From Gammaproteobacteria bacterium (lineage in GTDB: Bacteria; Pseudomonadota; Gammaproteobacteria; SZUA-229): a stretch of DNA of 5,887 bases. The stretch lies in the NCBI GenBank assembly GCA_011321985.1, contig DROB01000047.1:1-5887 (forward strand). The letters are read 5' to 3'. This document shows positions 1 to 5,887 of the stretch, piece by piece (positions within the stretch are counted from its first letter, which is position 1; the number at the start of each line of letters is the position of its first letter). The notes below the pieces were generated by a model. The model saw only the letters and a program-made list of their open reading frames with translations. It was not told the origin of the DNA and made no database searches. Made by a program: the position numbers and the translations under genes.

Positions 1-32
1 AATACCTATATTAAACAAAGAGTTGAGTTTTA

Positions 33-48
33 TGGCATGAGGTTTGCT
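33..48 (+). promoter_or_regulatory. Sigma-54 (RpoN) -24/-12 promoter for the PEP-CTERM gene
   Basis: The bases TGGCATG (33-39), four free bases, then TTGCT (44-48) match the RpoN consensus TGGCACG-N4-TTGCW with one mismatch (T for C at 38). The invariant GG (34-35) and GC (46-47) have the required spacing. The predicted start of transcription is near position 59, which gives a leader of about 40 bases before the ATG at 99. It is known that PEP-CTERM genes in several proteobacteria depend on RpoN and the PrsK/PrsR two-component system. The activator binding site would lie left of the window, so it cannot be seen. No experimental support is available. Confidence 0.72.
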
Positions 49-69
49 TTCTAGTCGGTAACACTGAAT

Positions 70-75
70 TATAAT
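70..75 (+). promoter_or_regulatory. Alternative sigma-70 -10 box (TATAAT)
   Basis: A perfect TATAAT lies at 70-75, but the region 16-18 bases upstream holds only a poor -35 match (TTTCTA at 48-53). Transcription from it would start near 82, leaving a leader of under 20 bases with the Shine-Dalgarno site almost at the 5' end. It may be a secondary promoter or a chance match in an AT-rich leader. The sigma-54 site just upstream is the better candidate. Confidence 0.25.
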
Positions 76-98
76 GATATTTAACGAGGATGTTAATG

Positions 99-797
99 AT
101 GAATACTAAAATTAGATCAATGTGTATGGCTATGGCGCTGGTTGTCGCCGCTCCGCTGACAGTGCAGGCTGTTCCGGTTACTTATGACATTGGTTCTGGC
201 ACTCAACCAGGTTTTTCTGGTAGCTGGATACATGCTGCGACATCTCAGATGGGAAGCACGGGTTATTATGCGAATGGCATTGCCGCGAGGATTTCAGGTT
301 CTTTGACCATCGATTTTGATATGGGTGGCAATGCGACGTCTGCGTCTGGTCTATTGTCAGGCACCGGTGATTTTGGGCTGGGTTCCGATACCTGGACCAT
401 CGATATCACGGGTGGCAGTTCTTCGACTGCGCCAACGTTTATTGGTGGTGATAGTCTCCTGTTATCACTGGATTACACCTTAACTTCAGCGAGTAATGTG
501 TCATCAAGTGGCACATTCTATTTCGCTGATCGTGATTTTAATAACAACACTGCCGATGGTGGTCCAAACCTGATCGCAGGCAATAATCTGTACCTGTGGG
601 GTAATAACTGGATAAATGCTAACGGTGCGGGTGATCGTGATGCCTTTGTTACTACTGGCGGTATAGATGGTAGAAATACTGCTCTCGGTATGGACCTGTT
701 TGGTACGGTAAGAGATGTACCAGAGCCTGGTATACTTGCTCTGCTTGCGATAGGCTTAATCGGTATCGGCGTTAAACGCCGTGCGCTTAACGCTTAA
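99..797 (+). CDS. PEP-CTERM sorting domain-containing exported protein
   Basis: Exported protein of unknown function, predicted to be handled by an exosortase. Residue numbers count from the upstream ATG at 90. A signal peptide covers about residues 4-27, with a hydrophobic core and a likely cut after VQA. The mature part (28-209) is rich in Gly, Ser, Thr and Asn, has no cysteine and looks like beta structure. The C-terminus is a textbook PEP-CTERM signal: VPEP (210-213), a hydrophobic stretch (214-228) and a basic KRR end (229-231). The start at 99 is chosen because GAGGA (86-90) sits 8 bases before it; the ATG at 90 overlaps that site, and the ATG at 96 is also possible. In this family the tail is recognised in the inner membrane and removed, and many members go to the surface, the biofilm or the floc matrix. 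No catalytic motif is visible. No exosortase or polysaccharide gene is in the window. The gene is a single unit between its own promoter and terminator. Confidence 0.93.
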   Translation: MNTKIRSMCMAMALVVAAPLTVQAVPVTYDIGSGTQPGFSGSWIHAATSQMGSTGYYANGIAARISGSLTIDFDMGGNATSASGLLSGTGDFGLGSDTWTIDITGGSSSTAPTFIGGDSLLLSLDYTLTSASNVSSSGTFYFADRDFNNNTADGGPNLIAGNNLYLWGNNWINANGAGDRDAFVTTGGIDGRNTALGMDLFGTVRDVPEPGILALLAIGLIGIGVKRRALNA

Positions 798-817
798 AGC
801 TGGCTACTGAGACAGAC

Positions 818-850
818 AAAAAGCCCATGCTTCATCGCATGGGCTTTTTT
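818..850. terminator. Bidirectional intrinsic terminator
   Basis: The stem GCCCATGC (823-830) pairs perfectly with GCATGGGC (837-844) across the six-base loop TTCATC. It is flanked by AAAAA on the left and TTTTTT on the right, which extend the pairing. The T-run serves the PEP-CTERM gene ending at 797. The A-run reads as a T-run on the other strand and serves the DUF2235 gene ending at 889. The two genes converge on it. Confidence 0.93.
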
Positions 851-888
851 ATTGCATATTAAGACAAGCTTGCTTGTTTGACCAGCGG

Positions 889-1923
889 TCAGGTCAGCAT
901 ATCAGGCCAGCCGTTTTTCTCTATATAGTCTTTCAGATTATCAGGTCGGTATCCATCATCTTTATCCCAGCGTTGTTTGACCGAATGATGGATCAGCACC
1001 TCACCCTTATCATGTGCGATAGTGCGGTAATGTTTTTTCTTTATCCTGAAAAAGCTTCTTCTCGAATTGTGCAGGGTCGCTAACGGGTTGTTCGTCGTTG
1101 ACCTTTTCAGGTGTGGTTCTATCGTTAGCCCCGACTTTACAGCTTCATCGCTCATCCAGGACAATGCGATATCAGACAGCAGGGAGCCATCTTTGTCCGG
1201 TTTATAACTACCACCGATATTGCTGTGCGCACCGGCAAACCAGACCTGTTTCATATCCATATAATCATTGGGTTCCCAGATCGTCGGTTTGAAATCTTCC
1301 CGGTGTTCATCGATGGCCAGGGCATGCCTGGCGATGCGGACGTTGCGCCCGATTCTGGTATCATAAAATTCATCTTTATCATCGAACAGACCAAGAAAGG
1401 AGATAGGGATACCCATCGCACCGACCGTATCCCATACACCGATAAATTTTATCTCGCGTGACCGGTGTGAGTGTTGTTTACGAAATTCGATGGATCTCAC
1501 ACCAGAGGGGGCACAGGCTGCGCTGCTTTTTTTGTAATGATTAAACGCTGCCTGTATCAGCGCTGCGTCCGGGCGTTTAAGGATGCCGCAGTTATTGATG
1601 AGGCCGCTCAATGCTCTCACCGTGTATGCGCCTCGGCTGAAACCGAACAGATAGATCTCATCACCGGGCGAATAGTTCTGAACGATGTAACGATAATCAT
1701 CCATGATGTTTTTATGCAGGCCTTTACCGGTAGTTCCCGCTACGAGCGAGTCATGGTAAGAGCCGAGCCCCCAGTCATAAAAGACCTGCTGCGGGACGGT
1801 GTCTTTACCCACAGGTTTTATCGCACGGGCAAAACGCAGCACGTTAGTAGGAAAATCCTTTTTCAAATTTTTTTCTGGCCGGTTCCAGGTGCCATCGGCA
1901 CAGATAACGATTCTTTTACTCAT
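889..1923 (-). CDS. DUF2235 family alpha/beta hydrolase (Tle1-like serine hydrolase)
   Basis: Predicted cytoplasmic serine hydrolase of 344 residues; the substrate is unknown. It opens with CADGTWN (8-14), the signature start of DUF2235. The nucleophile elbow is GFSRG (94-98) with Ser96. The likely acid is Asp165 in VWDTVG (163-168), and the likely base is His233 in GAHSNIGG (231-238). All three triad positions appear intact. Some relatives are Tle1 type VI secretion phospholipases, which are much longer. This protein is a bare catalytic domain with no signal peptide, membrane segment or secretion adaptor, and no VgrG, PAAR or immunity gene lies nearby, so an effector role is not supported. 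The start is backed by AGAGGGA (1931-1937), 7 bases upstream. A truncated cyclophilin gene ends 18 bases before it, so the two are probably cotranscribed. The family call is firm; phospholipase, esterase or another activity is open. Confidence 0.92.
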   Translation of the reverse strand: MSKRIVICADGTWNRPEKNLKKDFPTNVLRFARAIKPVGKDTVPQQVFYDWGLGSYHDSLVAGTTGKGLHKNIMDDYRYIVQNYSPGDEIYLFGFSRGAYTVRALSGLINNCGILKRPDAALIQAAFNHYKKSSAACAPSGVRSIEFRKQHSHRSREIKFIGVWDTVGAMGIPISFLGLFDDKDEFYDTRIGRNVRIARHALAIDEHREDFKPTIWEPNDYMDMKQVWFAGAHSNIGGSYKPDKDGSLLSDIALSWMSDEAVKSGLTIEPHLKRSTTNNPLATLHNSRRSFFRIKKKHYRTIAHDKGEVLIHHSVKQRWDKDDGYRPDNLKDYIEKNGWPDMLT

Positions 1924-1941
1924 TGTTGTCTCCCTCTGATT

Positions 1942-2157
1942 TCACTCTTGTGATGCTATGAATGGATACCGTAAAAAATTTTTTACCGTCGCCGGTGCTT
2001 TATCGGAAAATAACTCGACGATAACGACACCCTTGTTCGTATCTATTTTGACCTTTGGATTATCCGCATGGGCGGCCATCGAAAAGACCATGAACATGGC
2101 CATGAGTGTCTGGGTTAAAAACTTGGAGTTAAGGTTGAAAATACGACAGCTGTTCAT
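1942..2157 (-). pseudogene. Truncated exported cyclophilin-type peptidyl-prolyl isomerase
   Basis: The open frame encodes 71 residues. Residues 1-31 are a signal peptide with a hydrophobic core (about 17-28) and a likely cut after AHA. Residues 33-64 match the start of bacterial cyclophilins: the first strand (VKIDTNKGVVIVELF) and then DKAPATVKNFL. The next residues, PFIASQE, are unlike the family and run into a stop. The remaining 100 or more residues expected, including the FHR active-site segment and the GGD/GTGxGG region, are missing. They are absent from the other two frames before the DUF2235 gene, so this is a deletion or rearrangement and not a simple frameshift. The product cannot be an active isomerase. 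It might still be made as a short exported peptide, or act only as a translated leader for the hydrolase gene. The start at 2157 has no strong Shine-Dalgarno site. Confidence 0.82.
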
Positions 2158-2189
2158 GAATTTTACACATGATTATCGTTAAGAATTGG

Positions 2190-2219
2190 AGTATAAAGTA
2201 TCTGCTATTTATGTGTATA
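2190..2219 (-). promoter_or_regulatory. Candidate sigma-70 promoter for the cyclophilin remnant and DUF2235 gene
   Basis: Read on the minus strand, TATACA (2214-2219, 4 of 6 to the -35 consensus) and TATACT (2190-2195, 5 of 6 to the -10 consensus) are 18 bases apart. Transcription would start near 2183, about 26 bases before the ATG at 2157. The region is AT-rich, so chance matches are likely, but the placement suits the minus-strand unit. Confidence 0.4.
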
Positions 2220-2238
2220 AGTATCTTCTTATGTTCCT

Positions 2239-2259
2239 GTGAACGACCCCTCGTTTCAC
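2239..2259. repeat. Operator-like inverted repeat in the divergent intergenic region
   Basis: GTGAACGA (2239-2246) and TCGTTTCAC (2251-2259) are inverted copies with one extra T, separated by CCCC. They could be a dimeric regulator site between the two divergent units, or an RNA hairpin of 8 pairs with one bulge. Four T follow on the plus strand, too few for a convincing terminator. Confidence 0.4.
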
Positions 2260-2280
2260 TTTTAAGGTTCCCTATATAAA

Positions 2281-2292
2281 TACATGCATGTA
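2281..2292. repeat. 12-bp perfect palindrome TACATGCATGTA upstream of the YebC-family gene
   Basis: The palindrome lies 39 bases before the YebC-family start, directly after the AT-rich TATATAAA (2273-2280), which could be a -10 element with no good -35 partner. A regulator bound here would cover the predicted transcription start. About one palindrome of this length is expected by chance in a window this size, so only its position makes it noteworthy. Confidence 0.3.
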
Positions 2293-2331
2293 AAATCGGA
2301 CCTTTATTATTCGTAACGGAGCACCAGTGTA

Positions 2332-3048
2332 ATGGGCAGAGCCTATCAAAATCGCAAAGAATCAATGGCGAAAACGTCTGATGCCAAGGCAAAAGTCTAT
2401 AGCAAATACGGCAGGGTAATCTACGTATGTGCGAAAGAGGGTGGTACGGATCCGGAAGGTAACCTGAGCCTGCGGGGGTTGATAGAGCGCGCAAAGAAGG
2501 ATCAGGTACCAACCCACGTTATCGAAAAAGCCATCAAAAAAGCGGAAGGCGGTGGCGGTGAAGATTTTTCGGTGGCACGTTATGAGGGCTATGGCCCGGG
2601 TGGTTGTATGGTGATCGTCGATTGTCTTACCGATAACCCGAACCGGACTTTTGGTGATGTACGCCAGTGTTTTACCAAAACCAAAAGCAAGATCGGTACA
2701 GAAGGTTCAGTCAGCCATATGTTCGATCACTCCAGTATCCTGGTTTTTAATAGCGATGATGAAGAAAAAGCACTCGATGCATTAATGATGGCCGATGTCG
2801 ATGTGACTGATATCGAGTGTGAAGATGGAAAGATCACCGTATTTGCACCCAACACAGAATATGCCAAAGCCAAACAGGCATTGTCTGGAGCCTTTGATGG
2901 CATCGACTTCGAAGTTGATGAGATCCAGTTTATCCCAAAGAGCAGCTCACCGATAAGTGATGATGATAAAGAAATGTTTGAAAAGTTTATCGAGATGCTG
3001 GATGACCTGGATGATGTACAGAATGTTTATCACAACGCTGAGCTTTGA
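2332..3048 (+). CDS. YebC/PmpR (TACO1) family protein, YeeN-type paralog
   Basis: Complete 238-residue member of the YebC family, which is long annotated as DNA-binding regulators and more recently linked to translation, with reports of relief of ribosome stalling at proline-rich stretches. The N-terminus begins MGRAYQNRKESMAK in place of the MAGHSKWANI of canonical YebC; this form and the end VYHNAEL are typical of the YeeN-like subgroup. Visible family blocks are VPTHVIEKAI (59-68) in the N-terminal helical domain, then YEGYGPGG (84-91), DNPNRT (101-106), GSVSHMFD (125-132) and an acidic C-terminal helix (about 208-232). The start at 2332 has GGAG (2318-2321) 10 bases upstream and matches the family N-terminus; a later ATG at 2365 would remove conserved residues. 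It is not beside ruvC, where canonical yebC often lies. It is transcribed alone, divergent from the DUF2235 unit and convergent with mfd. Whether it binds DNA or ribosomes cannot be told from sequence. Confidence 0.93.
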   Translation: MGRAYQNRKESMAKTSDAKAKVYSKYGRVIYVCAKEGGTDPEGNLSLRGLIERAKKDQVPTHVIEKAIKKAEGGGGEDFSVARYEGYGPGGCMVIVDCLTDNPNRTFGDVRQCFTKTKSKIGTEGSVSHMFDHSSILVFNSDDEEKALDALMMADVDVTDIECEDGKITVFAPNTEYAKAKQALSGAFDGIDFEVDEIQFIPKSSSPISDDDKEMFEKFIEMLDDLDDVQNVYHNAEL

Positions 3049-3134
3049 GTGGCAGCCTCGAGCAATTCTACAGGTGATAAGGAATTAATATCGGCATCAC
3101 TCACATCCGGTGCGATCAGGTCCGGACTGTTAAT

Positions 3135-5887
3135 TTAAGCGGCTTCCTGAATACTGAGTGCGTCGATGACATCATAGATCTGTTTTGCTCGCTCATCGAT
3201 ATTTTCTTTTGTTTCGAGTATGCGGAAGGTGTGTTTACCGTCGAAGTGATAGAGACGGGATTGCGTCTGTATCATCTCGATTAATTTCATCGGGTCTATA
3301 TTGGGTTTCTCGTCAAATATAAACCGGATTCCGCTATCTACTGATTCGATTTTGGTTATGCCGATATCCTGTGCCACGAGTTTGATCTCGGTTATGGAGA
3401 ACAGGTTTTTCAGGTATTCAGGTAACAGACCAAAACGATCGATCAGTTCGACCCGGATATCGTCGAGTTGTTCTCTATTATCAGCGCTGGAGATACGTTT
3501 ATATAGCATCAGGCGTTGATGGATATCGTATACATAATCATCGGGTATCAACGCAGGTAGCCCTAGATCAATTTCGATGCCTGAATGTAGAGGGGCCTCC
3601 GGATCGGGCACTTTACCCTGTTTCAGTGCAGTGACGGCTTTTTCCAGCAATTCACTGTACAGGGTGAAGCCGACTTCGGATATCTGCCCACTCTGATTTT
3701 CACCCAGTAGCTCACCGGCACCACGTATCTCCAGATCGTGGGTGGCGAGGGTGAAGCCAACACCCAGATCTTCCAGTGATTCGATAGCAGCCAGACGTTT
3801 TTTTGCATCATCGGTCATCACCGATTCGGGTGGTGTTAACAGGTATGCATAGGCTCTATGATGCGAACGACCGACACGACCACGGATCTGATGCAGCTGT
3901 GCCAGACCAAGACGGTCCGCCTTGTTGATGATGATGGTATTGGCAGTGGGTACATCGATACCGCTTTCGATGATGGTGGTCGCAACCAGAATATTGAAAC
4001 GCTGATGGTAAAAATCCAGCATCACCTGTTCCAGCTGTTTTTCGGGCATTTGTCCATGGGCAAATTCGATACGGGCATCAGGTACCAGTTCACGTATGTC
4101 ATGGGTGATTTTTTCGATGGTTTTGACTTCGTTGTGCAGGAAGTAAATCTGGCCTCCACGTTTTAATTCACGCTGGCAGGCTTCCTGTATCAGCGTGTCG
4201 TTCCACTGGCTGACAAAAGTATTGATAGAATGACGTTGCATAGGCGGTGTCGAGATGATCGACAGATCACGGATACCAGCCAGTGACATATTTAATGTTC
4301 TGGGAATAGGGGTGGCGGTCAGTGTCAATATGTCTATCTCGGCACGCAGTGATTTAACGTGTTCCTTGTGGCGTACACCAAAGCGATGTTCTTCATCAAC
4401 GATGATTAAACCCAGGTCATGGTATTTGACGGTTTTTTGTAACAGTTTGTGAGTGCCCACGACGATATCCACTTTACCATTGAGCAGATCATCCAGAATC
4501 TCTTTTTGTTTTCTGGGGGTATTGAAGCGTGACAGGCAGGCAACTTTTATCGGCCAGTCAGCAAAACGATCGGTGAAGTTCTGAAAATGCTGCTGCGCCA
4601 GTAATGTTGTCGGTACCAGTATGGCGACCTGCTTGCCGGTGTTGGCGACCGCAAATGCAGCGCGCATGGCAACTTCTGTTTTACCGAAACCCACGTCACC
4701 ACAGACGACCCGGTCCATCGGTTGTGGACTGCGTAAATCTTCCAGCACAGCGTTAATCGCCGTTTCCTGATCGGGGGTTTCTTCGAACGGGAAGCTGTTA
4801 CAGAAACTGGCATATTCATTTTCATCGATGGGGTATGATCGTCCCTGGACTGCGGCACGGCGAGCATGGATATCGAGTAATTCAGCAGCGACATCACGTG
4901 CCTGTTTTGCGGCTTTTTTACGGGCTTTCGCCCATTGATCGGAGCCCAGGCGATGCACGGGGGCATTTTCAGCAGATGCACCGGTGTAGCGACTGATCAG
5001 ATGCAACGAGGATACGGGAACATAGAGTTTGTCATTACCGGCATATTCCAGTAACAGAAACTCCGCATCATAACCATCTCCTTTGAGTTTTTCCAGGCCG
5101 AGATAGCGGCCGACACCATGATCGATATGTACGACCGGCGCGCCGATGGTCAAGTCGGTAAGGTTCTGTACGATGGCATCACTGTCTGCGCCACGTTTTT
5201 TTCTGCGCCGTTTCTGGATGGCACGCTGACCGTATATCTGTGATTCTGTTATAACGGCTATATCTGTTTCGACGGTGTCCGAGGAGGGCAGGACCAGACC
5301 CTGCGTTATCTCTGAAACCGTAATGCATATCCTGTCATCACAGGCGATAAAACCGCGCCATGAGTCACAGAGTCTGGGGTGTATCTGATGACTGCGCAGC
5401 AATTCGATCAATACCTCTCGACGACCGCTGGTCTCTGCCACGAACAGGATGCGACCATCGTGTGTGCCGATGAAGTTATTCAGTGCCTGTGAAGGTTCTT
5501 CCAACCTGGATTGTAAGATGAGGTCTGGCGGTATCTTGACACTTGCGTTGTACTGTTCGTCGACGTTTTTGTTTTTCGATGTATAGATGATGCGGTTTCG
5601 TTCAAGTACCCTGATGATCTCAGGTGTGGTCTGATAGAGATACTCGGGTGACAGGATAGGGCGCTCGATATCATGTCGGCGTTGATCATAGCGTTCATTC
5701 ACTTCAGCTTCAAAGGTTTCCAGCTGATGTCTTAGTTCCAGTGGTGCTATGTATAGCGATGATTTTGGAAGATAGTCAAATAGCGTGTTCAGCTCATTAT
5801 CATCATAAAAGATCGGTAGATAGTATTCGATACCTGAAGGCATGATGCCATCACTGACACTTTTGTAGATGATGCTGTTCAGTGGAT
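3135..5887 (-). CDS. mfd: Transcription-repair coupling factor Mfd (5' end beyond window)
   Basis: ATP-driven DNA translocase that removes RNA polymerase stalled at DNA damage and recruits UvrA/UvrB for nucleotide excision repair. Residue numbers count from the Met at 5843. That Met is not the true start: the frame stays open to the window edge, and the residues before it (YKSVSDGI) still follow the E. coli protein. About 230 N-terminal residues are missing, including most of the UvrB-like module. Visible in order are the rest of that module (to about 200), the RNA polymerase-interacting domain (about 233-290, with VVHIDHGVGRY and LYVPVSSLHLISRY), then a superfamily 2 helicase core. The core has Walker A GDVGFGKTE (382-390), Walker B DEEH (483-486), motif III TAT (509-511), TTIIESGIDVP (622-632) and QIRGRVGRS (652-660). 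The C-terminal TRCF domain follows (about 755-860), ending at the family's usual point. All motifs are intact. It converges with the YebC-family gene across 86 bases without a clear terminator. Confidence 0.97.
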   Translation of the reverse strand, partial: PLNSIIYKSVSDGIMPSGIEYYLPIFYDDNELNTLFDYLPKSSLYIAPLELRHQLETFEAEVNERYDQRRHDIERPILSPEYLYQTTPEIIRVLERNRIIYTSKNKNVDEQYNASVKIPPDLILQSRLEEPSQALNNFIGTHDGRILFVAETSGRREVLIELLRSHQIHPRLCDSWRGFIACDDRICITVSEITQGLVLPSSDTVETDIAVITESQIYGQRAIQKRRRKKRGADSDAIVQNLTDLTIGAPVVHIDHGVGRYLGLEKLKGDGYDAEFLLLEYAGNDKLYVPVSSLHLISRYTGASAENAPVHRLGSDQWAKARKKAAKQARDVAAELLDIHARRAAVQGRSYPIDENEYASFCNSFPFEETPDQETAINAVLEDLRSPQPMDRVVCGDVGFGKTEVAMRAAFAVANTGKQVAILVPTTLLAQQHFQNFTDRFADWPIKVACLSRFNTPRKQKEILDDLLNGKVDIVVGTHKLLQKTVKYHDLGLIIVDEEHRFGVRHKEHVKSLRAEIDILTLTATPIPRTLNMSLAGIRDLSIISTPPMQRHSINTFVSQWNDTLIQEACQRELKRGGQIYFLHNEVKTIEKITHDIRELVPDARIEFAHGQMPEKQLEQVMLDFYHQRFNILVATTIIESGIDVPTANTIIINKADRLGLAQLHQIRGRVGRSHHRAYAYLLTPPESVMTDDAKKRLAAIESLEDLGVGFTLATHDLEIRGAGELLGENQSGQISEVGFTLYSELLEKAVTALKQGKVPDPEAPLHSGIEIDLGLPALIPDDYVYDIHQRLMLYKRISSADNREQLDDIRVELIDRFGLLPEYLKNLFSITEIKLVAQDIGITKIESVDSGIRFIFDEKPNIDPMKLIEMIQTQSRLYHFDGKHTFRILETKENIDERAKQIYDVIDALSIQEAA

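Noticed and set aside
1524..1533. Run of seven T (AAAAAAA on the coding strand) in the DUF2235 gene as a programmed frameshift site
   Set aside because: The normal frame continues through the conserved Asp and His motifs, and no alternative frame gives a meaningful product.
1471..1953. 160-codon plus-strand open frame opposite the DUF2235 gene
   Set aside because: It lies wholly antisense to a gene with clear motifs, has no recognisable domain, and its composition follows from the opposite strand.
2129..2512. 127-codon minus-strand open frame across the YebC-family start
   Set aside because: It overlaps the conserved YebC N-terminus on the other strand and the cyclophilin remnant in another frame; no family similarity or Shine-Dalgarno site is visible.
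3049..3134. Possible terminator between the convergent YebC-family gene and mfd
   Set aside because: The only pairing seen is a 5-bp TCCGG/CCGGA stem with an 11-base loop and no T-run on either strand.
4547..4981. 144-codon minus-strand open frame inside mfd
   Set aside because: It is a shifted frame within the helicase core of mfd, whose own frame holds all the expected motifs.
5841..5843. ATG at 5843 as the start of a short, N-terminally truncated Mfd
   Set aside because: The same frame is open to the window edge and the upstream residues still match the Mfd family, so the gene simply runs off the window.

Overview
The window looks like chromosomal DNA from a free-living, Gram-negative gammaproteobacterium of medium GC content. 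The signs are a Mfd protein that follows the E. coli protein closely along its visible length, a YebC-family protein of the YeeN type seen in Vibrio and Shewanella relatives, and a PEP-CTERM surface protein, which implies an exosortase elsewhere in the genome. I cannot name the genus.

Layout from left to right. (1) Positions 1-850 hold one plus-strand unit: a sigma-54 type -24/-12 promoter, a short leader with a Shine-Dalgarno site, a secreted PEP-CTERM protein, and a strong hairpin terminator that works in both directions. (2) Positions 889-2157 read on the minus strand. They carry a complete DUF2235 serine hydrolase, preceded by the stump of an exported cyclophilin-type prolyl isomerase. 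The stump keeps its signal peptide and first strands, and the rest is gone. The stump and the hydrolase gene are 18 bases apart, so the hydrolase is probably transcribed from the old cyclophilin promoter. (3) Positions 2158-2331 are a divergent control region with a candidate minus-strand promoter, an operator-like inverted repeat and a 12-bp palindrome. (4) Positions 2332-3048 encode the YeeN-type YebC-family protein. (5) Positions 3135-5887 on the minus strand encode Mfd, the transcription-repair coupling factor. Its N-terminal part lies beyond the right edge.

The genes do not form one pathway. Mfd and the YebC-family protein are housekeeping functions (repair, and translation or gene regulation). 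The PEP-CTERM protein is an exported surface or matrix protein. The DUF2235 hydrolase is an accessory enzyme of unknown substrate. I found no CRISPR array, tRNA, rRNA, insertion sequence or clear new multi-gene system. The most useful observations are the sigma-54 promoter in front of the PEP-CTERM gene and the cyclophilin truncation next to the DUF2235 gene.
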